From Phoebastria nigripes (Eukaryota > Chordata > Aves > Procellariiformes > Diomedeidae), in contig JAYKAV010002926.1 in assembly GCA_035582835.1 (NCBI GenBank), positions 600,230-664,229 of the forward strand: a stretch of 64,000 nucleotides of DNA, in the 5' to 3' direction. A program made the position numbers and the translations under genes. The notes beneath the pieces were generated by a model that saw only the letters and a list, made by a program, of their open reading frames with translations, had not been told where the DNA came from and did no database searches. The first letter of the stretch is position 1, and every line of letters begins with the position of its first letter. Positions 49,086 to 61,204 of the stretch are shown here, one piece after another.

Positions 49086-50799
49086 CATATTCCAGACAGC
49101 CTTTGGTAGGAGAAAGGTGATTCTTATGTTCTCAGATACAATACAGAATCCATGTGTAAAACATATTGACGCTTTATTAATAATTACTTTATGCTGTAGT
49201 CACAGCTACCACCAATCTCTAACTATCGTAAAAAAAGCATGCATCAAGGCTCAGTCTACACACACAGAAAAGACAGGCTCAGCCTTTATGTAACTCTCCT
49301 GGCATTGTGCTGAACTTCTGTGTTGGAGCTTGTTCAAAAAAACCAAGCTAGTGTTAATTAGGGCAACAGTTTATTGAACTGAGTTTGTGTGAAATCATTT
49401 TTATCAAACTCCTTGCATTGGTTTGCCAAATTAATTTTCCTGGAATGAGGATAGTCGTTCAGCTGTTGGTTCTCTGATTACAGATGTGAACACAGAATGA
49501 CACCGTGCCAAAAATCAATAACATAGTGTTTGAGCATCTTTCTGTCATTTGTGTCGATAAATGGGAAAATAAAGACAAATCTGTTCCAATAATATAAATC
49601 CAACTTGAAGTTTAATCTTCATAAAATAAAGAGCAATAGGTAAATATTTAAAATTATTTTCAGGACATGTAAGAAAGCCTTAGTTAAAGTCTTACTAAAA
49701 ACTATTGTCACAAGCAGTGCACGCAACTTAGATATTCAATAATTGATAGTAAAATATTAATGATTGATATGATTCTTACTATTGGATCAGGGAACTTCCC
49801 TTTTACTGGAAGGGTGATGATTCTGGACTTGTTCTCCTGAGTTTACATGCACATGGTCAACAAACTTTTTTTCTAATACCGACCTCACAGTTTCTTTAGA
49901 TATTAAGAGTTGAGTTACTGTTTGTGAGCAACTGGAGTTTAAGTCAATGAAGTATGGTTTGTGTTATCCTTAAAGGAATGGCAGTGCTTATTTTGTACAG
50001 CTAAAAAGGAGGATCAATCTTTGTAGTTTTCTTATTTTTAGTGTCCTCATTATTTTCCAAATTGTAGTTCTAACTGGATGTTTCAACACCCACTCCCCAC
50101 CCTCCAAAAAAAACCGCCAACAACCCCGGAAGACCACCACATTCAGCTCTGAGAGACTTCATTTTAAATCTCAAAGGGCCAAACTTTTTTTTTAANGAAG
50201 AATGTCTGCTGTATCCACAGATTTCAGAAACTAAGCTCAGTAGATGAGAACAGCATGAGAAAAGGGCCACTTCGATCTCTGCACTAAAAATAAACCATCC
50301 TTGTCAAAACAAGTGAAGATGAATGGATAAATTAACTGACCCATTTTCGAATTAAAACTGGAATCACTTCCCGTCTTGCACTTGGGTGTCAGGACTTCAG
50401 TAAGATGCAGGAGTAGAATGCACATTGGCATTTTTGCTTTTTAATGATGGCTCTGAAAGTCACCTCAGTTTCATATGGCTTACAGAGAGGATATTGCACT
50501 GTATGTTGTGCAGATTTGTTGTAGGAAGCTTCAGTCAGTGTTTTCCATCACCACTGGTGTGGTCCATTGAAGCTTGGTCTGTGCTGCCATCCTTGGCTAG
50601 GTAAGCACCAGTCAGGCAATAGGAGATAAAAACAAACAAAACTGGAAAGAAGTGGTGTCGCAGATGAGTGATTTAGATCGCTTGAATCACCGTCAAAGGT
50701 ATTAGCAAAAGTGGTTTTAATATGATGTTGTAAAAGTGTGACTTAACATTAAGTTTGATGGCAAGGTTCACTCTATTAATTACTGCATGGAAGAAACAT
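49086..50799. other. Non-coding stretch, no gene recognised
   Basis: TTATTAATAATTACTTTATG at 49174-49193 is a dense homeodomain (HOX/CDX-like) site cluster. N at 50196. The rest is AT-rich and unremarkable. Confidence 0.5.
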
Positions 50800-51640
50800 A
50801 CAAAGGAAAATTGAGTTAGACTCGAGTTGGAATGATTCACAGAGAGATCGGGGACACAAAAGGATAAGGAGGACCCTCCCGTTGAGTCACGAGGTTCAGA
50901 GTGGACCCCCTTGCTTTCTAAACTCCTCCTCAGAGAAGAGTCTAGGTGCGGCTAGGTCCAAATCTAGTCTCAGACTTGGTCAATGGTTTATGTCTAAGGG
51001 ATTACATATGCAAAATTTATGTAATGTTTCATTAACATTGATTCAGCATGCAATCACAGTTACCAAGACAAAATCAAAGTTACCATACTACAAGTTTATG
51101 CATGATATTGGTCACTTAGCAAAGATCTGCCATTGGTAAAAGGTCTCTCTGCCTTGAGGAGCAACTTTGAGAGGCGTCCCAGCTCAAGGGGAGATCACCA
51201 CCATGCAGCCACACTGCCTAGCAGGGAGAGCTCAGAGAAGGCTCACTTAGGCTGTCATATTTATGGAATAAAGTGGTTGGTTCGTAGTCAAATTCCATGC
51301 GTTGGAAAAGGTATGCATGAGACTCTTGTACCCACAACTTTCTTTGTTCCTTGATAAATGAGTCTTGGAAAAGCCACCCACTATTCATGCGTTACTTGCA
51401 TGATCGGTGTTCCAAGCTCATATGCATCGATGCTCACTGTGCCACTCGGCTCCTTTGAGGGTTCTCAGAGAACGTTTTGAAACTAGAGGAGTTCACGGCC
51501 CGGCTACAGCTCAGGCCTTTACCTCTTCCGGAGCCTGCACCAAACCACCGCCAGTCTGGCTAAGGGGTCGAGTGCATCCATCACAAGTGGAGAAGCTAAC
51601 AGAAAGAGCTTGGGTAGATGTGATAAAGCAGTATTTGCAG
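50800..51640. mobile_element. Probable endogenous retrovirus LTR-derived sequence
   Basis: A block of about 800 bases resembles, in word order, avian ERV long terminal repeat sequence as I remember it: GAGGTTCAGAGTGGACCCCC, TTGCTTTCTAAACTCCTCCT, GGTCAATGGTTTATGTCTAA, CAAGTTTATGCATGATATTG, GTCACTTAGCAAAGATCTGC, CTCAAGGGGAGATCACCACC and GCATCGATGCTCACTGTGCC. There is an AATAAA at 51265-51272 (plus strand), as expected for the R region if the LTR reads that way. I did not find a second LTR copy, a primer-binding site or an open gag, pol or env frame, so this would be a solo or truncated LTR. Frames inside it (for example 51407-51778) look non-coding. Edges and strand are not fixed. Confidence 0.42.
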
Positions 51641-54529
51641 TGGGAGAATAACTCCCCAGGAAAAGAGTTCCTGTGTTTGACACAGTGGTACAGCAACATC
51701 AACATATGCAGGACCAGGGATAACTCGTTCACCTTTAATTTTAAGGCAACCGTAGATCTTTCTGAAGCTTGTGGGTAGTGCTCAGTGTAGTAAAAGAACT
51801 TGCCTTATGCTTGTACTGCACTTTATTAAAAAGGCGTCAAAAAGGTTACTTCACTGAGAGGGGAGGGAATGGGGCTTAGGGAAGAAAAACAGTCTGAAAG
51901 CCAAGGCACTTAGTAGCTTAATCCTGTAGTTAAAAAAAACCAAACCTGAATGTATACACGCCCTGTTGTAATTTAGTAGAACAAAGGCTGCTGAGGGCCT
52001 GTCCCGCTCCTCTGGGGTTAGTCTTGAACTGTGGAAAGTGTTCTTATGCATTTAAGGCCAAACTGTTGGGATTACATCTTGAAACTTCATAAGATAAGTG
52101 CAACTGTAATAAAAATATAAACCTACATTTGACCTGCTTCTTCTCTACTAAGCAAAAAGAGCTTTGGCTTTTTGTTTAACTGAACTTAACCATTCCCTCG
52201 ACTAATGTTTGCAACCCAGAAGGAGCTCTACTTTGCTAATTAGAAAGCATTGCAGAAAACACACCTGACTGGGAAAGATAATGAAATGCATTTGCTAATC
52301 CTGTTATTCCAGATGAGTGCAATCCACCACTTCAACAACATGAGTTCAACAGTTAGCATAAAAGAAGTTTCTCCTTTTTTTTTTTCTTTTTTTTTTCTTC
52401 TCAGCATAGCATTATACACCAGTTAGAAAGACTCTGTTTGGGGCAACTAGCGTTCCTGTTATATTATAGTAACTATCCTAAATGATAAAGGCTGCACGAC
52501 ACTGGCTAATANAGCAAGCTGTTCTCATGGCTCAAGTAATGTTACTGTGTTTATTAGCTTTCCCTCTTAGTGAAATGTGTAGACAGAAAGGGATCTTTAT
52601 TGTCTTGTCTTCACCTTTATTCCGTGAGTGAGAGGAGTGGAAAGCTACCAGAAAGAATATGGAATTATTAAATAATCTCATAATCCCTAAATAAGAGAAA
52701 GAAGTGGTACAGGATGTGAGGGGAAAAGCTGAGACCACAGTCATTCTAGCTGAAAACACCATGGATGTTTTTTAGCTATGCTAGAAGCTATAAAGCTTTG
52801 TGAACCTTTCTGTTGCTAGGGAGAACAGCCCTTAGTCAGTATTTACTGTCTTTTGCAGGCTCCGACACAGATTAGCAACAGAAGACTGGTTAGTCTGTTA
52901 TTTGGTGATGAATTTAGAGACCACGGTGGCTTGCTCGTACTTGTCTTTGGAGTAATTTGCTAATTTTTCTCAGGCATAGTGCAATTGTGTGCAGCTGCAA
53001 GTGGGATCAGNGTGTTTGTATAGATCTCTCTAGGTTTAGTCCTGGTGACAGATACAAATATATAAAGGACTGAGATTTTTTTGTCCCCATTAAATCAGAT
53101 TCATAAAATTTGGATGGAGAAGGCAAATTAACTCCTGACTTCTGTCTTCTTCTAAAGCTATGATTCTCTAGTGGCAAAAATCTGGGAGGAACTCACAGGA
53201 AAAGATAAAGATGGATTCTATACTGGTGACAATTCACTGTTAAGTGATGAGGCTATAAACGGGAGTGGTACACTTCTGGCATTGGAGGTGACCATGGGCT
53301 TCGTCCGCTTTCATTCTTGGTGTCCAATGTAAGACAGAATAGGCCTGGTTTTTTACATTAGCATGGAGTACTTGAATTTGCAGTCTGAGTAACCTGGAGT
53401 GCAGTCTGTTAGAAACAGCCCCAAGATGTCTTAGGTTCATCATCCAGAAGTCAGGATAACCAGTACCGGTGGCTGCTGGAAATGTTTGCTCTGGGAAACA
53501 TGTTTTTCATTTGGACTTTGTTATCTTCTCAGATGGCAACAGCTGAGCAAAACTTTGATTTTGAAATCTATTTTACATTTACTTACTTGCATAGTAAAGT
53601 GGAATAGCAATCCTTGCACTTAGCCCAGTATTTAGAAAGATAAGACATACCGTCTGTTCTTATATGCCTGGCATCTGTAATGATGCCTTAAGACTAAGGG
53701 CTGTTGAATAAATCTTTTCAAAATAAATAGGTCATTTGCCTGACTCTGCTTACTGCTTAAAAATAACAGTATTCTGACAGGTGTTTCCAACCCAGTCCTT
53801 CCTGGATAGGTCCTGGTGACAACCAGCCTGATCTAGTAATATTTGCAATATAGACACAATGAAAACACAGCAAAAGAACCATTAAAATATCTGTATTATA
53901 TGATAATATAAACAGGGCCTAAAGTGGATTGATGGCAGCTGGTGCTCTGTTTTAGGGGAGAGAAAAGTGTCACACCCTTTCTCCCCTTGCCCTCTGAGCA
54001 GGGAACGTGGCAACACAATTCTCTGGCTGCTCTGAGCCCAGTTTTTCTGTTAAAACCACCAGAAAGGATGCTGCTTTCTCAGGAGGGCAGAGATGGAGAA
54101 CACAGTCTTTATTCCCTGCTGTCTCTGAAGAAGGCCTAATTTTGCACCAGGGAAATGCATGATGCACTTTTTTTTTTTTTTTTCCTTTCAAATGCAAGGT
54201 CAGCAGTTTTCTTATGTTCATGTACTCAGGTTGAAAGAGCACCTTTCAGAAAAATTGCTGGTCCACTGCAGCTTACCACCATCCCTGTCAATTGGCTGGT
54301 ACCTTCCCAGCATCAAATGTCCTGTAATATCAGAAACACAATGTTCCTGGTTTTAAAACGTGGGAGGGGAAGTCCTCCTATCCTAGATGCTGCTAAGTTA
54401 TCAGCTCCTAAGGAAGCATGAAGGTGCTGATAACCCTGGAGATTAAGTTTCTTTTGCTTAAATGACTACTAAATGAGGCTTCAACTCTTCATCTTTTGCC
54501 TTTGGGATCTCATACTGCCATGCTGACGG
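51641..54529. other. Non-coding stretch, no gene recognised
   Basis: There are T-rich tracts at 52373-52397 and a run of 16 T at 54168-54183. Ns at 52512 and 53011. No exon, repeat family or RNA gene is recognised. Confidence 0.5.
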
Positions 54530-54736
54530 AGATGGCCTTTTTCATCAAGAGAATCATCACGAGCAGGGAGAACTGATGCAGTTGCCAAGTCACTCTCCAT
54601 CATATTTGAAAAGTCATGGCAATCAGGCAAAGTCCCCAGTGACTGGAAAAAGGGAAACATCACACCCATGGCAGGTGGGTTGGACTAGATGATCTTTAAA
54701 GGTCCCTTCCTACCCAAACCATTCTGTTGTTCTAAC
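54530..54736 (+). mobile_element. Internally deleted CR1 LINE fragment, plus strand
   Basis: Two CR1 parts are joined. First, 54575-54670 encodes a piece of the CR1 reverse transcriptase region, reading [10 protein letters not shown]...[14 protein letters not shown] in one frame. Second, 54671-54736 is the very end of the element: GGGTTGGACTAGATGATCTT, AAAGGTCCCTTCC, CCATTCTGTTGTTCT. In a full element these are separated by most of the reverse transcriptase, so well over a kilobase is missing. The copy is dead. The start at 54530 is approximate; sequence upstream to about 54480 may also belong. Confidence 0.85.
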
Positions 54737-57700
54737 AAAAAGAAGTTCAAAGTACATTCCTTTACAGTGTGCTCATTATTATTATTTTTAATTTCCAGCT
54801 CCTACATCACCTTATTTTTGCTTATATACCTATCTGGAATAAACTTTCCTATTCCAGACTGCAGAACTAAAATCTGCGTGGTCNGGAGGAAAAACCATCC
54901 AGGCTGAAAGCAAGTGTAGTCAAATGGCTTGTGACGTGTAAGTCTGGCTCACAAGCCATTGTTTGGCCATACTGTTACACTCTTTCTCTACCTCAGTTTA
55001 ATCCTAACCAAAGCCAGTGGATCCAAGTGGACTTAGAGGACAGATCATTGCAGACAGCTGTCAGTTATGTATTCTGAGCTGCTGAGGCTCCATTGCTGCC
55101 TTTATCTACACAAGTCTGACCATGGGAGGGAAGAACAGAGATTTATTGTCTGATAGCTAAGGCAGGCATCTATAAAACAGTGACAACTTACAAATATCCA
55201 TGTGTAGTGTTTGTGTTTATGATAGTAGTGTAGGATGCCTTGTGTTTTCCATTTCTAATGATAAAAAAAGAGATTATTTGTCTGACACCCAGTTTGTGGA
55301 GAGGCCACAGTTATGCCTGAGATGTGAATGACTTAAGTAATAGAAATTAGTCTTATACAGTGAGTTTCTTTCCCAGAACCTCAAAATGCTTCGTTGAGTT
55401 ATGCTAGCAGAAGGTAAGGAGGAAAGAAGGGATTTAGACTGAGATTTTAAAAAGCTGCAAGGCTGAATAAAGTAATGAGCAGGATTGCTGTTACATTTTA
55501 AAAATCTTTAATGTTACCATTGATAACATAGGATGGTGATGGTTCAGTACAGCCACTCTCTTCAGAACTTAGTGACCTCTTTGGTCACTTAAAGGGATNG
55601 TGCAGTTAGGGGCATGAACTTGAGGAGGGGACGGAGCTTTTACCTTATAAGAGTAACTGTTAAATCACTTCACCAAAATATTGCAGAAAAAATCCAGTGG
55701 ACTGAGTATTGTCTGCTCCTGAACATTTGCAGTAACTGTTCTAGTTGTTGCAAAGTTAGGTGGTTGTGCCGATCCTGCCTTTGACGGGATACTATCCATT
55801 TGTTCAGCCACAGTTGTTGTAAATAAACTACTGGTCCACTTTAAGTAGATCCATTTGGCAGAGGAAATTAAAAGAGTGGTACTTGGTTGTTTTGTCCCAG
55901 TTACATGGCCATGCTGGTTCTGAATAGGTTGTGTATTTAAAATACTCCTCTGAGCAGGCATTCAGCTTCACTAAAACCTTCAATCTCCACATCTTTGAAG
56001 GCAGCTTTTGAGAAGTAAAGGCTTTTTTAAAGCCTATTCACCAATTATAGTTATTTTTACAGAGATTTTGGTGGGGGTTATGAGTTTTGTTGGCGCTGCC
56101 AGCAGCTTCACCCGGTCCCAAACCAACAAGATTTAACAAGGTATGTAGAACTTACAGTACCCCTAATGCACTGGCACAATCCATCCTGTGTCCTTCTCCA
56201 ACTAACGTTGCTGCATGCACCCAACCCCATCAAGTCAGGTTATCATTTTTAATGAGTTTTGTATTCATTACACATCCATGTGCAAGATGGGAATACCTGA
56301 TCTGGGAGTTGCAATATGTATTCGTTTCTCTTTAGATATGTTTTTAATATTAGTAGTTGTTGGAGTGGCTTGAGCCAAGTAGGATCTTCTGCTTTGCTTG
56401 CAGTTGGACCTAACTCGATAGCTGTTTTTTAGGTCCTTTTGGAGACTTTTTGGAACACTAAATCTGGTGATGGCAGATCTGTAAAGAGGCAGGCAGTTGT
56501 AAATAGGAACCATTTTGTAGGTCGTTCTTTTGCTTGTTTGTCAAGCCTGAGCGTGAGCCTGTCAGGCTCTAGGTTGGCACACTTGAAGGTTCAGGTTTAG
56601 GCATGCTCAGAGCTGTCTGACTGTACAGGCAAATCAAAACTAGTGGGTAATTTAGCCATCTTCTTGGCATATAAAACTACCTCTCTGCTTGTAGAAATCG
56701 TACGGTTTGATGGGGGTAGACCTAGGAGTTGGAAGGGGAGACGTGGAGTTTGCTTTTGCAGTTTGTCTGGTTATATGCAAAGAAAGCATTGTTCTTCCTA
56801 AAGCTTTGCATGGGACCTAATGTGCAGTTGAAGTACTGTGGGAAATATGCTTTTACAGCCTTCCTGTAACCTTTTAAATTTTTTTTTAATTAATTTTCTT
56901 ATCAGCATGGTTTAAGTAGGATACCAAACGCCTCCTCTAGCGGCTGATATTTTGGTAAAGGTGTTTTCAGTTTCTTGGGGCACTTTTAACAGATGAGTAG
57001 CATGTCAGGACTACTTGACTGCTAAATCACATTGATCTGCAGACTATCTCCTCATGAGAGAGCAGGCTAGTGGCTGGCCTGTACAATTCTTGAGTGTTGT
57101 GATGCCCAATAACATGAAAAATACTGAGCTCTAAAGTTAGGAGGGATTTGAGTAACCTCAATTTTTAATCTTTATTCAAGAGCTATTTTTTTTCCTACTC
57201 TCAAGCAATTGCTGCCATTGGTAGACTTCCAAAATTGAATGGGAATGGAAAGCATCTGCTGCATTTTTCAGGCCCTACTGAGGAGTGGTAGACTGATAAA
57301 ATGGCAGAGGTGTTAGACATTGCATGCATCATTTTTAAGATTGCAACATTATGCAAAACTTTATCTACTTCCCAAGTTATCTTAATGTAGTTATTAAAAA
57401 AACTTTCTATCACTCTTAATTTATTTTAGAAGGGTGAAAACATTTTTGCTGGGGTAGGGGAAGAGAAAGTCAGCTACAAAAAATACACTGGTCTGACCAG
57501 CTACAATTTCTGTGTATGTTGTTTGCTCTGAAGAGAGTATGGGGCAGGCCCCGGTGTTACGATTTGCCATCATGCTAATGATGGAGGCAGAGGGTTTCAT
57601 CAGCCATGGTAAGCAGTATCTTTATGGTGACTGCAGCATGTAGCAGGAATGCTTTTTTTGTTTTGGGAATTCTCAAAATAGGTCAGCCTGTCACAGAGTG

Positions 57701-57844
57701 ACCTTTAGTGGACCGGAAGATAGGTATCATCTATTGGGTTGAGTCCATAAAGATATTAAAAGACCATACTTGTGGCTGGATATGTGTTGGTTCATGTGCC
57801 TACTAATATTACAGTAAACAGCAAAAGCTCTTATTTCTTAATGT
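54737..57844. other. Non-coding stretch, no gene recognised
   Basis: A perfect 12-bp hairpin lies at 54923-54960. Ns at 54884 and 55599. The rest is AT-rich and unremarkable; open frames are under 100 codons. Confidence 0.5.
54923..54960. other. Stem-loop with 12-bp perfect stem
   Basis: AATGGCTTGTGA (54923-54934) is followed after 14 bases by its exact inverse TCACAAGCCATT (54949-54960). A further pairing of AGTGTA on the left with TACACT at 54976-54981 is possible with an uneven bulge. It is too short and irregular for a confident microRNA precursor. Confidence 0.7.
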
Positions 57845-57925
57845 ACTTGTATTCTCATTGATATCAATGGGATTATTTGCGATTAAAGCTAAGCATGCAT
57901 ATAATTCCTTGTAGGGTTCGGGTTT
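57845..57925 (+). repeat. Ancient sauropsid dispersed repeat remnant
   Basis: The sequence ATTCTCATTGATATCAATGG, GATTATTTGCGATTAAAGCT, AAGCATGCATATAATTCCTT and GTAGGGTTCGGG follows the core 'ttgacttcaatgggactactcgtgcttaaagttaagcatgtgcttaagtgctttgctggatcgggg' of an old repeat common to turtles, crocodilians and birds. Order and spacing agree over about 75 bases. Confidence 0.55.
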
Positions 57926-58114
57926 CAGATGAATTTAACAGTAAGAGAAAGGAAAGAAAAAATATATTTTTGTGTCATGCATTATATGGCATTGTTTTAT
58001 ATAGATATTTCAATACAAACCTTAGTTATAGCCACCTTTTCTTGATGTCTGATCTGTGTGGGATTTCCTACAGCGAAGAGGAGAGGTTGTAATAATACCT
58101 ACTTCTTAGATTGC
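57926..58114. other. Short non-coding gap between two ancient repeats
   Basis: AT-rich sequence with no recognised feature. Confidence 0.4.
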
Positions 58115-58275
58115 ACTTATCATCAGTAGGTCTGAGAGTGGTTTACAGAAGAGAGAGATTTCCCCTGTTCTGGAATTGGGAGGACTGACAGGGAAAGGGG
58201 ATGTGATTTGCTTGCTGTAGGTCACCCAGTAAATTTCTGGGAGAAAGTAGGAATACAGCCTGGAAACACAGCTTC
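58115..58275 (-). repeat. MIR/L3-like ancient retroposon fragment
   Basis: Read in reverse complement, the stretch follows the amniote MIR/L3 core. On the plus strand GGGAAAGGGGATGTGATTTG, CTTGCTGTAGGTCACCCAGT, then AAATTTCTGGGAG and AGGAATACAGCC correspond to 'gaggggaagtgacttgcccaaggtcacacagcaagt..tggcagagc..ggaatagaaccc'. The upstream CTGAGAGTGGTTTACAGAAG fits the 'ctcaaagcgctttacaaag' part. It is the best preserved of the MIR-like remnants here. Confidence 0.6.
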
Positions 58276-61204
58276 TCTGCTTCTGCCCGGCCCAGCTCTG
58301 CATTCGTGACACCCTCTGAAGAAAAAAATTATTGTAGAAAGGACTGCAGTAATTGGCAGGCAAATTCAGGGGCAGATGTAGTAACTGAGAAAATATTTCA
58401 GAACATTTTTCTGTAATTGTCCATCATCGCTTTCATTTGTATTACAGCAAAGGCTTGGAAGCCACTCCTGGCATTGGAATTTACCTGCAAAGCACTCGTG
58501 AATCTACCAAGTGAGGCAGAGAAGCCTCTTCTCTCGGTAGGTGACACAGCGAAAACAAAATGAGCAGCATAGGGAGGGAAGGGAATGCGCTGAGATTATT
58601 TGGCATGTCTCAGCTCCCTGCCCTGTCAGCTACACCTCTTGTGATTAGCTCCGAGTAAAGTTTCCCCAAAAATGCAGGTATGGATGAGTAGTCATCCTAT
58701 TTTTTTTTTTTTTTTTAATGGAACATATAAAGCTCTCAATTTTAAAAAGTGTAAGAGTTGGCACAAAACAGCAACGTCTATGAAATAGGTGTTTAAGCAG
58801 AGTCTCAGTAGTTAGCATTCAGCTGGTTAGCCACACGGAGGCTTTACTCTGGTGACTTTATTGTTCTGCAGGGAAGCCAGGGGACACGGTTCTCAGTCCA
58901 CAGAGACCTGGCAGAGTTCAACTCTGTGATAGCTTTAGTGTTTACATGGGTGTTAAGTCAAAAAAGTGGTGGAGGATGTGTTTTATGCCATTTTTTTCTG
59001 TGTTAGTACCATTTTTAGGTTTACTCAGGCACAGACTGGTACTGGAGCAATAATATTGTTTGATCCCATGGAAAATTAGGATCTGTGAATTGCTGCTAGC
59101 TCCATACCATAGCTCATTCTCCTGAGTGCTCATCTAAAATTGGACTTTACTCCAAAGTAATTGACAGTCGCTTGTTAAAACACTCTTCGTCTACCACCAT
59201 GGACAAATTCACTTTCAAAAATTGTTATAGCACATTAAAGCCTGAAAGAATTTTTTGGGACTGTTTGTGGCTCTCTTTGCTTTAGTCATATACTAATTAG
59301 CTACATACAAGCAGCCTTTTGGTTAAAGAATAGCTGTGATGAGGCTGCAGTTATGTGGGATTGTTTATTTACCCACCAGAAGTTTCACAAGGCTCTCTGT
59401 AATTCACTCCAGAGTAGTTCCTGGAAACTTAACATTAGAAGTAAGGGTTTGGGGTTTTTTTTAAGAGGATATTTTTATAAGTGAAAAGTGGAGCCTCCCT
59501 TCATGTCTTCCTCTTAATTTTTTTCAGGTGCCCCAAAGCAGGCTCAGTTCTTTCCTGGATAGTTTCAGCCTTAGCAGTGTAGGTATATCCAAATGTAATT
59601 TGGCTCTCAGTTTCAAACAAAATGAGCCTGACTCTGAGGACTTAGTTTCTCTACACTTCTCTGGGACTCCATCTCAAAAGTGTTATTTGCCTTTGTTTTT
59701 CCTCTTCAGACTAGCAACCAAATCTGAACCACAAAGGGTGGCTACAGAGAACAGGACAAAATGGTCATTCATACCCATGCGCGTACGTCATAGCACTTCT
59801 GATTCAGTCCTCCACAGGGTGGAATATGTCATGTATTAAAAACAGATCTTCAGATTCTTCCAGTACCTCTCATGGTTTTATATTAGTTTTGTGAAATGTT
59901 TTTGCTGCAAGTATGGAGTTGCAGGCTGTGGAGAGCAACCTCACTGTGACAGGAGTCTGGACTGTTGCGGACTCTGGAGCTAGTAGAGTTAAGTTGCAGA
60001 AGTATGTTTTAATAAAAGTTTTCCTTTCTACTTAAGTATTAATGCTGGAGACAGTATATCTGTTACAAGTGCAGTCATTTATTATTAACCATCACTGTAT
60101 ACAGTAAAGGGGCTTGTTTGGCAGCTGTAACACAGCATCTGGCCATATCTCAATATAACTATATCAACTTCAGCTTTGGCAGCCACCTGGAAAACCAGAA
60201 TTTAATCAGAAAGCCTGGGCAAATAAGCCTGCATATAAATGTAAACCAATGCAGGTGTATTGTTTAAATGGCATTTGAAAGCCAGGAAGAAAAGCCCGCT
60301 CTGGCTGTTTGCCAGGTACAGTGGTGCCAGTCAGGATGAGAGACTGTTTTCTGCCGGCAAACCTCTGCTAGAGTCGGTGCCTCGAAGGTGTAACTTGCCT
60401 ACCAGAGCCTGCGTGCCTGCCAGGAAACTGTGGCCTGGGTTGCGATAGCTGGAGGGATGGGTGTGAGAGATGGAGATATGCTGGGGAGGGTTGATACTTA
60501 AAACCATAACAAACAACTCTCAAGGAAGATGTATGTGGTTGCTCTACAACTTCTAGNTGCTGTTATTTTCCTCTGAAATGTGGAGACTGTAAATGGTTTT
60601 GGCAGGTTTTCGAGAAAATTTCTGACTCGTTTTATGCCCAATTAATGTTTTAAAGAGAAATAACAAAGAGAGTGTTGGGGGTTGCCTTCCTGACTGTCCC
60701 TTTCTTGCAGAAGGACTTTACTTTTATCTCTATGTTGCAGCAAAGGCAGAGCAAAAACACAAACTCCTGCTCCAGCGTGTTACCATTCAAACAATTATTT
60801 TCTTTATCAAACAATTATTTTCTGTTATCTTTCTTTGCCTCCATATCTGTTTTTCCTTTTTCTTCAAGTTCTGCCTTTAGTTAGGATTAGTGAGGCCTGT
60901 GTTGGGTCTGCTTCCCAAAGGTGCTTCAGCACANAGAGAGGTTAAAGTGCATAAGTGGTTTCCTGCAGAACAAAGGATATTTATGCCTTTGAATAGGGTG
61001 CTAAATTGGAGCATTTGTGCAGATCTTCCCTTTTGAAAAACAACACTAACAAAAGCCACGCTGTTCCGCTTCTGCTTTCTCTGCTCCAGGCAGATGCGTC
61101 TTGCTACGAGTAGACAGTATGAGAGTAAGATGTGGTGGCACAGGCTATAACATGTACCAACACCCCGAGTACAGCATCTGCCAGGGCTCTGGGTATTTGA
61201 AATC
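58276..61204. other. Non-coding stretch, no gene recognised
   Basis: A T run at 58700-58716 and a 20-bp tandem duplication at 60787-60823. Ns at 60557 and 60934. No exon is recognised; the longest frame is 103 codons (59528-59839) without recognisable features. Confidence 0.5.
60787..60823. repeat. Two tandem copies of a 20-bp unit with CAATTA
   Basis: TCAAACAATTATTTTCT occurs at 60787-60803 and, unchanged, at 60807-60823 (period 20). Each copy carries a CAATTATTTT homeodomain-type core. Confidence 0.85.

Noticed and set aside
51407..51778. 123-codon frame considered as a retroviral gag or pol piece
   Set aside because: No retroviral motif is visible, and most of it lies within the LTR-like block, which is not expected to code.
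54900..55000. microRNA precursor at the 12-bp hairpin
   Set aside because: The stem is too short and the outer pairing has a large uneven bulge.
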